Positions 1-5,052 of a stretch of DNA of 5,328 nucleotides are shown here, in pieces. The stretch covers positions 1 to 5,328 of the forward strand of contig JASLAV010000744.1 of the NCBI GenBank assembly GCA_030146905.1, given 5' to 3'. Within the stretch, counting starts at the first letter, position 1, and every line of letters begins with the position of its first letter. The DNA is from Lentzea sp. (GTDB lineage: Bacteria > Actinomycetota > Actinomycetes > Mycobacteriales > Pseudonocardiaceae). The translations under genes were made by a program, and so were the position numbers. The notes beneath the pieces are model-generated. The model had not been told where the DNA came from, did no database searches, and worked only from the letters and a program-made list of their open reading frames with translations.

Positions 1-129
1 CCCGATGAACACGGCGGCGAGGCGCCAGTCGCGCCCGAGCAACCGCTGCGACGAGGTGAGCGAGGACGACGCGCCCGGCGCCGGACTGGCCGGCGCCGGC
101 CGCGTCGCCTTCGGACGCAGGACCGTCAC
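1..129 (-). CDS. Sugar ABC transporter permease, N-terminal fragment (continues beyond left edge)
   Basis: Only the first 43 codons are present. They read from a GTG at 129 to the window edge without a stop. The GTG overlaps the TGA of the upstream binding-protein gene (GTGA), which is the tight coupling usual inside an ABC operon. The visible protein is a Pro/Ala/Ser-rich cytoplasmic lead-in, then RDWRLAAVFIG. That is the charged-then-hydrophobic entry into the first membrane helix typical of MalF-type (binding-protein-dependent) permeases. The transmembrane core and EAA loop lie outside the window, so the family call rests mainly on position directly after a family-1 solute-binding protein. 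Inferred role: inner-membrane half of a carbohydrate importer. A purine-rich AGCAGGG lies 8 bases upstream of the GTG as a weak ribosome site. Confidence 0.7.
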   Translation of the reverse strand, partial: MTVLRPKATRPAPASPAPGASSSLTSSQRLLGRDWRLAAVFIG

Positions 130-1547
130 TGCTTGTAGCCCTGCTGCTCGAAGACCTGGACGATCCGGGCGTGGGTCGAGGCGACGGCCTCGGCCGGCCG
201 GGTGCCCTGGATGACCGACTGCATCATGTCAGTCAGCAGGTAGGCGGCGGTGGCGGCCTGCTCACCAGGACTCGGCGCCTGGGGGAACTTGAAGCCGGTC
301 CTCGTGGTCAGCGGCAACTGCGTGCGGGTCTGCTCCCGAAGCGCGGGGAAGGCCGGGTCACCGCTGGTGTAGTACGGGTCGGAGTCCCACACCTTGTCCC
401 ACGAGGGGTTGACCAGGCACGGTGCTCCCTTCGCGACACCGAGCAGCGCGCTCCCTCCGACCATGAACTTCGCCACCAGCTTGGCGAGGTCGGGGTTCCT
501 CGCCCCCTTGAACACGACGAACGAGTTGGACTCGCCGAACGCGAGCGGCTTGTCGATCGCCGGTCCGGTGGCGCCGTTGAACGGGTGGGTGTTGGCGTAG
601 ACCGGGTTGCCCTTGGTCTTCGAGTCGGCGTAGACGCTGAACTGGTTGAGCGTGAGCCCCAGGATCTGGGCCAGCCAGTTCTCGTTGTTGCTCGAGTCGG
701 TCCAGCTGCCGATCCCGGGCGGCAGCATCGGCGTGTACTTCGGGTTGGTGTAGATGTCGCCGATGAACGTGACCGCGGCGACGGTCTCCGGCGAGTTGAA
801 CACCACCTTCGTGCCGGTGTTGTCCGCGATCGCGCCGCCGTAGCAGTTGACGACGTTCGCGATGAAGCCGTTGGCGTCACCGGAGCGGTTCACCGTGAGA
901 CCCCAGCCGAAGCGCCGTTTCGCCGGATCGGAGATCTCCAGCGCGTTGTCGCGCAGCTCCTCCCACGTGTAGTGGGGCTTGAGCGGAAGACCCTTCTCCT
1001 GGTACCAGTCCTTGCGCAGGTACATCGCGGACGCGATGAAGTGATAGGGGATCGCGAACCAGCGACCGCCGAACACGCAGTACGTGGCCGCCTCCGTCGC
1101 GGGCTCCCCGTAGAGCTTGCGCATCTCGTCGACGACATCGGTGACGTCGGTGAGGGCGCCGAGGTTGTGGAGCTGGCCGACGAACCGCCGGTCGCTCACG
1201 AAGGCGAGATCGCGGTTGGTGCCCGACTTCACCTCGGCGTCCATCTTCGCGACCATGTCACCGGCGTCGCCGGAGACCAGGTCGTTGCGGACGGTGGTGC
1301 CGGTGGCCTGGGCGAACACCTGCAGAGACCGGTCCAGCGCCTGGTTCGCGGTCTCCGAGTACAGCTTCTGCGAGAGCATCCCGACCGACCCGCCGCGCAG
1401 CGAGGCCGCCTGGTCGAGCAGGGCCTGGGGCACTTGGACGTCGACCTGCGGTGCGGCGGGGGTGCCCCCGCACCCGGCGAGACTGAGCACGCCCAACGCG
1501 CTCATCCCGAAGAAGGTGCGCCTCGATAAGTCCGTTTTCTCTTCCAT
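126..1547 (-). CDS. Extracellular solute-binding lipoprotein, family 1 (sugar ABC transporter)
   Basis: This 473-residue protein is the ligand-capturing component of a carbohydrate ABC importer, anchored outside the membrane. Its N-terminus has a twin-arginine motif, SRRTFF (residues 8-13), a hydrophobic stretch, and a lipobox LAGC with Cys26. It is therefore probably exported folded by Tat and lipidated. The length and the body fit COG1653/SBP_bac_1, including the late segment NSFVVFKGARNPDLAKLVAKF, where a conserved hydrophobic strand leads into a helix, and a helical C-terminus. The start chosen is ATG at 1547, because GAGAGGAG (1560-1553) sits 5 bases upstream. A GTG two codons earlier would overlap that ribosome site. 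The gene overlaps the permease start downstream. The ligand cannot be read from sequence. The neighbouring dehydratase and FadR-type regulator suggest a sugar, sugar acid or oligosaccharide. Confidence 0.9.
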   Translation of the reverse strand: MEEKTDLSRRTFFGMSALGVLSLAGCGGTPAAPQVDVQVPQALLDQAASLRGGSVGMLSQKLYSETANQALDRSLQVFAQATGTTVRNDLVSGDAGDMVAKMDAEVKSGTNRDLAFVSDRRFVGQLHNLGALTDVTDVVDEMRKLYGEPATEAATYCVFGGRWFAIPYHFIASAMYLRKDWYQEKGLPLKPHYTWEELRDNALEISDPAKRRFGWGLTVNRSGDANGFIANVVNCYGGAIADNTGTKVVFNSPETVAAVTFIGDIYTNPKYTPMLPPGIGSWTDSSNNENWLAQILGLTLNQFSVYADSKTKGNPVYANTHPFNGATGPAIDKPLAFGESNSFVVFKGARNPDLAKLVAKFMVGGSALLGVAKGAPCLVNPSWDKVWDSDPYYTSGDPAFPALREQTRTQLPLTTRTGFKFPQAPSPGEQAATAAYLLTDMMQSVIQGTRPAEAVASTHARIVQVFEQQGYKQ

Positions 1548-1559
1548 GACCACTCCTCT

Positions 1560-1581
1560 CGCGTCCGATCGAGCGGACGCG
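1560..1581. promoter_or_regulatory. Inverted repeat directly upstream of the binding-protein Shine-Dalgarno
   Basis: Perfect 8-bp arms CGCGTCCG (1560-1567) and CGGACGCG (1574-1581) flank the 6-base spacer ATCGAG. The element abuts the ribosome-binding site of the sugar-binding lipoprotein gene (1553-1560). It could be a repressor operator or an mRNA hairpin that ends at the Shine-Dalgarno. Its left half contains GTCCGAT, also present in the candidate operator in front of the GntR gene. That makes an operator reading slightly more likely, though neither role is shown. Confidence 0.45.
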
Positions 1582-1766
1582 TACCGACGGGGCGACGTTG
1601 CAACCGGCGGGACAGCGAGGCGTGTGCCGCGCTGCCGGGTCGTTCATGTGCGAAGTCGACGGACTCCCCCGCGGTGGCCGTTGCCGGTATCGCGGAAGAC
1701 CGTCGTGTGATGGCGCCGGAACCTCGTCCGCCTTGCCATCGGTTCGGATCTCGGTCGTGCGGTGAA

Positions 1767-1792
1767 GAGTTGTGCGGTGGAGTTGTGCGGTG
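1767..1792. repeat. Tandem 13-bp direct repeat, two perfect copies
   Basis: GAGTTGTGCGGTG occurs twice back to back (1767-1779 and 1780-1792). The core GTGCGGTG appears a third time at 1757-1764. On the minus strand the array lies 2 bases past the stop codon of the GntR gene. It may be a short slippage duplication or a set of protein-binding half-sites. It cannot form a terminator by itself because the copies are direct, not inverted. Confidence 0.7.
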
Positions 1793-1794
1793 AG

Positions 1795-2538
1795 CTAGCG
1801 GCGCCGGGTGGCTCGCCTTGTCTGCTTCTCCTTCTCCGCGATGAGCGCGGAGTTGTTGGCCAGGTGCTTGCGCATCGCCGCGCGGGCAGCTGACGGGTCG
1901 CCCGCCACGAGCGCCTCGTAGATCTCCGTGTGGTCGGCGGTGGCCTTGCGCAGCGCGGCCGGCGCCTCGTTGGTGATGCGCCGGCTGGCGGTGCCGAGCC
2001 AGCGGGCGGAGTACATGATCCGGTCGAGGATGCGGTTGTCCGCGGCCCGGCAGATCTCCATGTGGAACTCGTGGTCGACCTCGAGGTAGGCGTTGGGGTC
2101 CGCCTCGAGCGCCGCCATGCGGTCGAGCTCGTCCCTGAGCCGGTCCAGCGTCTCGGCGGTGACGCTGGTGGCGGCCATCGCGGCGAGCTCGGGTTCGAGC
2201 AGCACGCGCATCTGGTGCAGTTCCTGCAGCAGCTCGCCGACGATCTCCGCGGGCATCCACTCGATCAGCAACGGGCTCAGGTAGTCCCACTCCGCCGGAG
2301 GCCGCACGACGACGCGGCGGCCCTGCGCGACGTCGACGATGTCGAGTGAGGCGAGGATCTTGAGCGTCTCCCTGGCCACCACGCGGGACACCCCGAACTC
2401 CCGGGAGATGTCGAGCTCGGAAGGGGCGCGGCCGCCCTCGATCTCGCCGCTGACAATGCGCCGGGTCAGGTGTGCCGCCACCTGCACCGGGAGAGTCCGG
2501 ACCTTGACAGCGTCCGGAGACTCTTGTCCCCTTTGCAT
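1795..2538 (-). CDS. GntR-family transcriptional regulator, FadR/FCD subfamily
   Basis: This 247-residue cytoplasmic regulator has the full two-domain layout of the FadR subfamily. The N-terminal winged helix-turn-helix spans about residues 15-80, with APSELDISREFGVSRVVARE (39-58) as the recognition region and QGRRVVVRP as the wing. An all-helical FCD ligand domain follows (about 95-230). The FCD metal-site residues are all present: Asp155 and His159 (VDHEFH), His203 (ADHTEIYEAL) and His225 (MRKHL). This supports a metal-assisted sensor of a small carboxylate such as a sugar acid. The C-terminal tail is Arg-rich. It is divergent from the dehydratase gene across 78 bp and lies upstream of the sugar transporter on the same strand, so it probably controls both and itself. 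The ATG at 2538 has no clear Shine-Dalgarno; the transcript may have a very short leader. Confidence 0.92.
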   Translation of the reverse strand: MQRGQESPDAVKVRTLPVQVAAHLTRRIVSGEIEGGRAPSELDISREFGVSRVVARETLKILASLDIVDVAQGRRVVVRPPAEWDYLSPLLIEWMPAEIVGELLQELHQMRVLLEPELAAMAATSVTAETLDRLRDELDRMAALEADPNAYLEVDHEFHMEICRAADNRILDRIMYSARWLGTASRRITNEAPAALRKATADHTEIYEALVAGDPSAARAAMRKHLANNSALIAEKEKQTRRATRRR

Positions 2539-2547
2539 GTCATCAGC

Positions 2548-2558
2548 TTATCGGACAA
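2548..2558. promoter_or_regulatory. Candidate FadR-type operator in the divergent promoter region
   Basis: TTATCGGACAA is an imperfect 11-bp palindrome (four of five pairs match). It fits five of the six fixed positions of the FadR-subfamily pattern TNGTNNNACNA. It lies 10 bp before the GntR start codon and just upstream of the putative -35 of the dehydratase promoter, a natural place for autoregulation plus control of the divergent gene. A wider inverted repeat, CTTGTCC (2523-2529) and GGACAAG (2553-2559), overlaps it, and GGACA recurs at 2562-2566. Assignment to the adjacent regulator is inference. Confidence 0.5.
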
Positions 2559-2560
2559 GT

Positions 2561-2590
2561 TGGACAGCGCGCGACAGTTCCGTCTCAAAT
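2561..2590 (+). promoter_or_regulatory. Candidate sigma-70-type promoter for the dehydratase gene
   Basis: TGGACA (2561-2566, five of six matches to TTGACA) is followed after 18 bp by TCAAAT (2585-2590, four of six matches to TATAAT). Transcription would start near 2597 and leave a leader of about 20 bases carrying the GGGAG ribosome site. This position would exclude the in-frame ATG at 2593 as a start. Promoters in high-GC actinobacteria are hard to call by eye, so this is tentative. Confidence 0.35.
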
Positions 2591-2616
2591 GCATGACCCC
2601 AGTGGCGGGAGAGCAA

Positions 2617-3774
2617 ATGCGGATTGTGAACGTCACGACGGCAGTGGTGGCCTACCACGGTGAGGCCACGCTGGTGCGGATCGACACCGACGAGGGCCTC
2701 AGCGGTTTCGGCGAGGCCAACCCCGATGCCGGCGCGGGTGCCGTCGTCGGAATGATCAACCACCTCACTCCCCTGTTGATCGGCGAGGACCCCCGCAACG
2801 TCGAGCGCTGCTGGGAGAAGCTGCGGCGCAACAAGGTCTTCGCGGGACCCCAGGGCGGGGTGTTCGTGATCGCCCTGTCCGGGATCGAGCTCGCGCTGTG
2901 GGACCTCGCGGGCAAGGCGGCGGGCCAGCCGGTCTACCGGATGCTCGGCGGGAAGTTCCGCGACCGGATCCGCCTCTACGCCGACTGCGGCGACGGCGAC
3001 GACCCCGCCGGCTCGATCTCCGGGTGCGTCGACCGGGCCCAGCGCATGGTCGCCGAGGGCTTCACGGCCATCAAGTTCGACATCGACAACCTGAGCCACC
3101 CCTCCAAGTTCGACGTCTTCAACCACACGGTCAACGCCTCCGAGCTGCGGTCGATGGTCGAGCGCGTGGCGGCCGTCCGCGAGGCGATCGGTCCGGACGT
3201 CGACCTGGCCATCGACCTGCACGCCCGCTACGACGTGCCGAGCGCGTGCCGGATCTCGTGGGAGCTCGAGCAGTTCGGCCTGATGTGGCTCGAGGAGCCG
3301 CTGCCGGCGGAGAACGTCGACGCGCTGGTGCGGGTGCGCGAACAGACCCGCACACCGATCTGCGCGGGCGAGAACCTGTACCTGCGCTGGGGATTCCGCG
3401 AGCTGCTCGAACGCGGCGCCGTGGACTTCATCGAGCCGGACGTGCCGAAGTGCGGCGGCCTCGCGGAGGCGAAGAAGATCGCCAACCTCGCGGAGCTGCA
3501 CTACATCCCCTTCGCACCGCACCTGGTGTCGACGCCGCTGGGCACGATGGCCACGTCGCACCAGTGCGCGTCGATCCCCAACTTCTTCGTCCAGGAGTGG
3601 CACGCGCTCGACGAGCGCGCGGTGTGGGACAGCTACGTCCAGGCCCCCGACGGGAGCGGGTCGATCGTGAAGGACGGCTACATCACGATTCCCGACACTC
3701 CCGGCATCGGCGTGGAGCTCGACATGGACGGCGTCCGGGCACACGCCGTCGCGGGCTACGGGATCTTCGAGTAG
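2617..3774 (+). CDS. Enolase-superfamily sugar-acid dehydratase (galactonate/gluconate dehydratase-like)
   Basis: This 385-residue cytoplasmic enzyme has a capping N-terminal domain (about 1-125) and a TIM-barrel C-terminal domain (MR/MLE family). It probably abstracts the alpha-proton of an aldonate and eliminates water to give a 2-keto-3-deoxy sugar acid. Visible residues are Lys153-Phe-Asp155, metal ligands Asp200 (AIDLH), Glu226 (LEEPL) and Glu252 (AGENLY), general acid His202, and the His302/Asp275 base dyad (APHLVSTPLGT; EPDVPKCGG), with Glu327 (QEW). Their spacing equals that of E. coli galactonate dehydratase as I recall it (D183, H185, E209, E235, H285), offset by 17. The KFD motif resembles archaeal gluconate dehydratase. 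The start is ATG 2617, with GGGAG (2607-2611) 5 bases upstream and MRI at the usual family N-terminus. Substrate is not determined; galactonate, gluconate or a related acid is plausible. Confidence 0.88.
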   Translation: MRIVNVTTAVVAYHGEATLVRIDTDEGLSGFGEANPDAGAGAVVGMINHLTPLLIGEDPRNVERCWEKLRRNKVFAGPQGGVFVIALSGIELALWDLAGKAAGQPVYRMLGGKFRDRIRLYADCGDGDDPAGSISGCVDRAQRMVAEGFTAIKFDIDNLSHPSKFDVFNHTVNASELRSMVERVAAVREAIGPDVDLAIDLHARYDVPSACRISWELEQFGLMWLEEPLPAENVDALVRVREQTRTPICAGENLYLRWGFRELLERGAVDFIEPDVPKCGGLAEAKKIANLAELHYIPFAPHLVSTPLGTMATSHQCASIPNFFVQEWHALDERAVWDSYVQAPDGSGSIVKDGYITIPDTPGIGVELDMDGVRAHAVAGYGIFE

Positions 3775-3780
3775 CGGACC

Positions 3781-3812
3781 GGCGGCGCCGGCCGGTCGTG
3801 GCCGGCGCCGTC
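3781..3812. terminator. GC-rich hairpin between convergent genes, probable bidirectional terminator
   Basis: Perfect 11-bp arms CGGCGCCGGCC (3783-3793) and GGCCGGCGCCG (3800-3810) enclose the 6-base loop GGTCGT. The stem extends by a G-T and a G-C pair at the base (3781-3812). It starts 6 bases after the dehydratase stop and lies 24 bases past the stop of the convergent binding-protein gene. There is no T-tract, which is common for actinobacterial hairpin terminators. A second 10-bp palindrome, GACCGCGGTC (3826-3835), sits next to the minus-strand stop. Confidence 0.75.
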
Positions 3813-3836
3813 CCGCGGATCGGGTGACCGCGGTCG

Positions 3837-4838
3837 TCAGCCGCCCGCGCCCCTGACCAGCATCGGCTCGACGTCCAGATCGTTCTGCAGCAACCCGTAG
3901 GTCTTCATCAGGTTGGCCACCCGCTGCAGCCGGGTGGCGTCGAGCGAGGTGGGGAACTCGCCGAGGTGCACCAGCTTGGCGGTGTCCCTGTCCACCCCCG
4001 CGTACTCCGGGAGGAGGGCCTGGACCCTGGCGCGGTCCGAGGCGTCGCGTTGTCCCTTGGCCATCGCGCGCTGGAACGCCGCGACCGTGTTCGGGTTGTC
4101 CTTGATGAACTTGCCGGACGTGCCGTAGCCGGCGATGGGGATGCCGTCGGTGGGACCCGATGCCGCGTCGAGGATCGCGAGCTGCCCGGAGTTGCGCTGC
4201 GCCCTGGTGATGAACGGCTCGCTCATGAACCCGGCGTCGACGACGTTGCGCTCGATCGCCGCCTCCATGTCGGGCATGGGCATCTCCTTGAGCGTGACCC
4301 GCTTCGGGTCGATGTTGTTCGCCTCCAGCACCGCCTTCGTGGTCAGCTCGGAGATGTTGTTGAACGTGTTGATCGCGATGGTCTTGCCGACCAGGTCCTG
4401 CATCGTCTTGATGGAGCCGTTGCCCTTGACGAGGATCAGGAACATCCCCGGCTTCGCCTGGTAGGCGTCGGAGATCAGCTTGAGGCCGCCGACGCTCTTC
4501 GCGTTCTCCTTCGACTGCGCGGCGATGAACGAGACCCAGTTGCCGAAGGTGATGTCCAGGCTGCCCTGGACCAGGCCGGGGATCGCGTTGGCGCCGCCCT
4601 GGACGATGACGGGCTCGACCTCGAGCCCCTCGTTCTCGAAGTAGCCGTTCTTGATCGCGATGTGCAGTGGCGCGACGTCGACGACGGGCAGCACCCCCAC
4701 CTTGATCGTGGCCTTTTCGACCACGCTGGAAGTATTGGTCGCGGGCGGCTGTTCGGTTCTGGACAAACCGCAACCGGAAACCGACGCGAGAATGGTGACA
4801 GCGACCAAGAGGCCGGTGGTTCGACGCCTACCGATCAT
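3837..4838 (-). CDS. NMT1/SsuA/TauA-type ABC substrate-binding lipoprotein
   Basis: This 333-residue predicted lipoprotein has positive residues GRRR, a hydrophobic core and lipobox VSGC with Cys23. The mature part is a type-2 periplasmic-binding fold of the sulfonate/nitrate/taurine group. It shows an early IKVGVLPVVDVAPLHIAIKN strand, the GYFENEGLEVEPV segment, the QGSLDITFGN ligand-loop region and GFMSEPFITRAQ near the second-lobe hinge. It would deliver a small organic ligand (sulfonate, pyrimidine precursor, or similar) to a permease and ATPase. Neither partner is adjacent: downstream is a terminator and a convergent gene, upstream a GH12-like gene. The start is ATG 4838, with AGGGGA (4851-4846) 7 bases upstream. 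An upstream in-frame ATG at 4967 would put 43 hydrophilic residues before the signal peptide and is unlikely. The ligand is not determined. Confidence 0.87.
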   Translation of the reverse strand: MIGRRRTTGLLVAVTILASVSGCGLSRTEQPPATNTSSVVEKATIKVGVLPVVDVAPLHIAIKNGYFENEGLEVEPVIVQGGANAIPGLVQGSLDITFGNWVSFIAAQSKENAKSVGGLKLISDAYQAKPGMFLILVKGNGSIKTMQDLVGKTIAINTFNNISELTTKAVLEANNIDPKRVTLKEMPMPDMEAAIERNVVDAGFMSEPFITRAQRNSGQLAILDAASGPTDGIPIAGYGTSGKFIKDNPNTVAAFQRAMAKGQRDASDRARVQALLPEYAGVDRDTAKLVHLGEFPTSLDATRLQRVANLMKTYGLLQNDLDVEPMLVRGAGG

Positions 4839-4926
4839 CTGAGTTTCCCCTGCTGCAGTGGAAAGATGCCCGATCCGGGACGTGCGGCTCACGGCGGATG
4901 GTGATTCGGAGGGTTCGCACGAGCAT
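4828..4926 (-). CDS. Possible 32-residue leader peptide overlapping the NMT1-type gene start
   Basis: An ATG at 4926 opens a 32-codon frame that ends 11 bases inside the binding-protein gene, in another frame, so translation of the two could be coupled. The peptide is Arg-rich, with the segment RREPHVPDRASFHCSRG near its end. From memory, actinobacterial leader peptides before sulfur-uptake and cysteine genes often carry a His-Val, Arg, Ser, Cys pattern; this one resembles it but with one residue fewer between Arg and Ser. The ribosome site is weak (AAAG directly before the ATG), and a GTG two codons later is an alternative start. The frame is also open further upstream. It could simply be a chance frame through a regulatory leader. 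Confidence 0.35.
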   Translation of the reverse strand: MLVRTLRITIRREPHVPDRASFHCSRGNSDDR

Positions 4927-5052
4927 CTTTGCACGACAGTCAAGAAGACTTGCCGCCACATTCGCACTGCTCAGGTATTCCACACTGGAGGTAAAAGCCG
5001 AGTCGCGCGAAACGCCGATTCCCTTGTCACAATGCAATCAGAATGGCGGTGA
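4839..5052. other. Intergenic regulatory spacer, less GC-rich than the flanking genes
   Basis: This 214-bp spacer separates the GH12-like gene from the NMT1-type gene and is visibly richer in A and T than the coding regions, as expected for a promoter region. It holds the Shine-Dalgarno, the possible leader ORF, the 8-base complementary pair (4862-4869 with 4923-4930), and two short palindromes: TTGTCACAA (5024-5032) and TCCACACTGGA (around 4979-4989). I could not fix a promoter. TTGACT on the minus strand (about 4952-4947) is the best -35-like hexamer, but no good -10 follows. No clear terminator for the GH12-like gene is visible. Confidence 0.55.
4844..4864 (-). promoter_or_regulatory. Small RNA hairpin that would cover the Shine-Dalgarno of the NMT1-type gene
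   Basis: On the minus-strand transcript TTTCC (4864-4860) can pair with GGAAA (4848-4844), closing an 11-base loop. The Shine-Dalgarno AGGGGA (4851-4846) is split between loop and stem. The single Cys codon of the possible leader peptide (TGC, 4857-4855) lies in the loop. Five base pairs is weak, so the structure is suggestive only. Confidence 0.3.

Larger units (their letters stand above)
1548..1794. other. Intergenic region between GntR regulator and sugar-binding protein gene
   Basis: This is a 247-bp non-coding stretch that should hold the promoter of the transporter operon. I see no convincing -35/-10 pair on the minus strand. What can be seen is the Shine-Dalgarno (1553-1560), the 8-bp-arm inverted repeat beside it, an 8-bp palindrome GTTGCAAC at 1597-1604, and a 13-bp tandem repeat just after the regulator's stop. 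Open frames across it are continuations of shadow frames without ribosome sites. Confidence 0.6.

Noticed and set aside
171..1529. 452-codon open frame on the plus strand
   Set aside because: It is antisense to the sugar-binding lipoprotein gene. Its Arg/Val/Gly/Leu-rich product is not recognisable, and the minus-strand frame has a signal peptide, a lipobox and a ribosome site.
1258..1647. 129-codon minus-strand frame starting in the transporter leader
   Set aside because: It overlaps the sugar-binding gene out of frame, is Arg/Gly/Ala-rich and has no good ribosome site.
2470..2616. Longer N-terminus for the dehydratase (starts at 2470 or 2593)
   Set aside because: 2470 lies inside the GntR gene. 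2593 falls 2 bases past the putative -10 and lacks a ribosome site. ATG 2617 has GGGAG at the right distance and gives the family's normal N-terminus.
3826..3835. Palindrome GACCGCGGTC as a separate regulatory site
   Set aside because: It is a short GC palindrome beside a stop codon and next to the large terminator hairpin. It is expected by chance in such DNA and better seen as part of the terminator region.
2548..4773. 741-codon open frame on the minus strand
   Set aside because: It runs antisense through the dehydratase gene and then out of frame through the NMT1-type gene. The product is a low-complexity Arg/Gly/Asp/Val-rich mixture without domain motifs. Long shadow frames are normal at this GC content.
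4839..4967. 43-residue N-terminal extension of the NMT1-type binding protein from ATG 4967
   Set aside because: It would place hydrophilic residues before a clear lipoprotein signal peptide, and the Shine-Dalgarno supports ATG 4838.
4858..5052. 64-codon plus-strand frame in the intergenic spacer
   Set aside because: There is no ribosome site and no recognisable composition, and it is antisense to the probable leader region of the NMT1-type gene.
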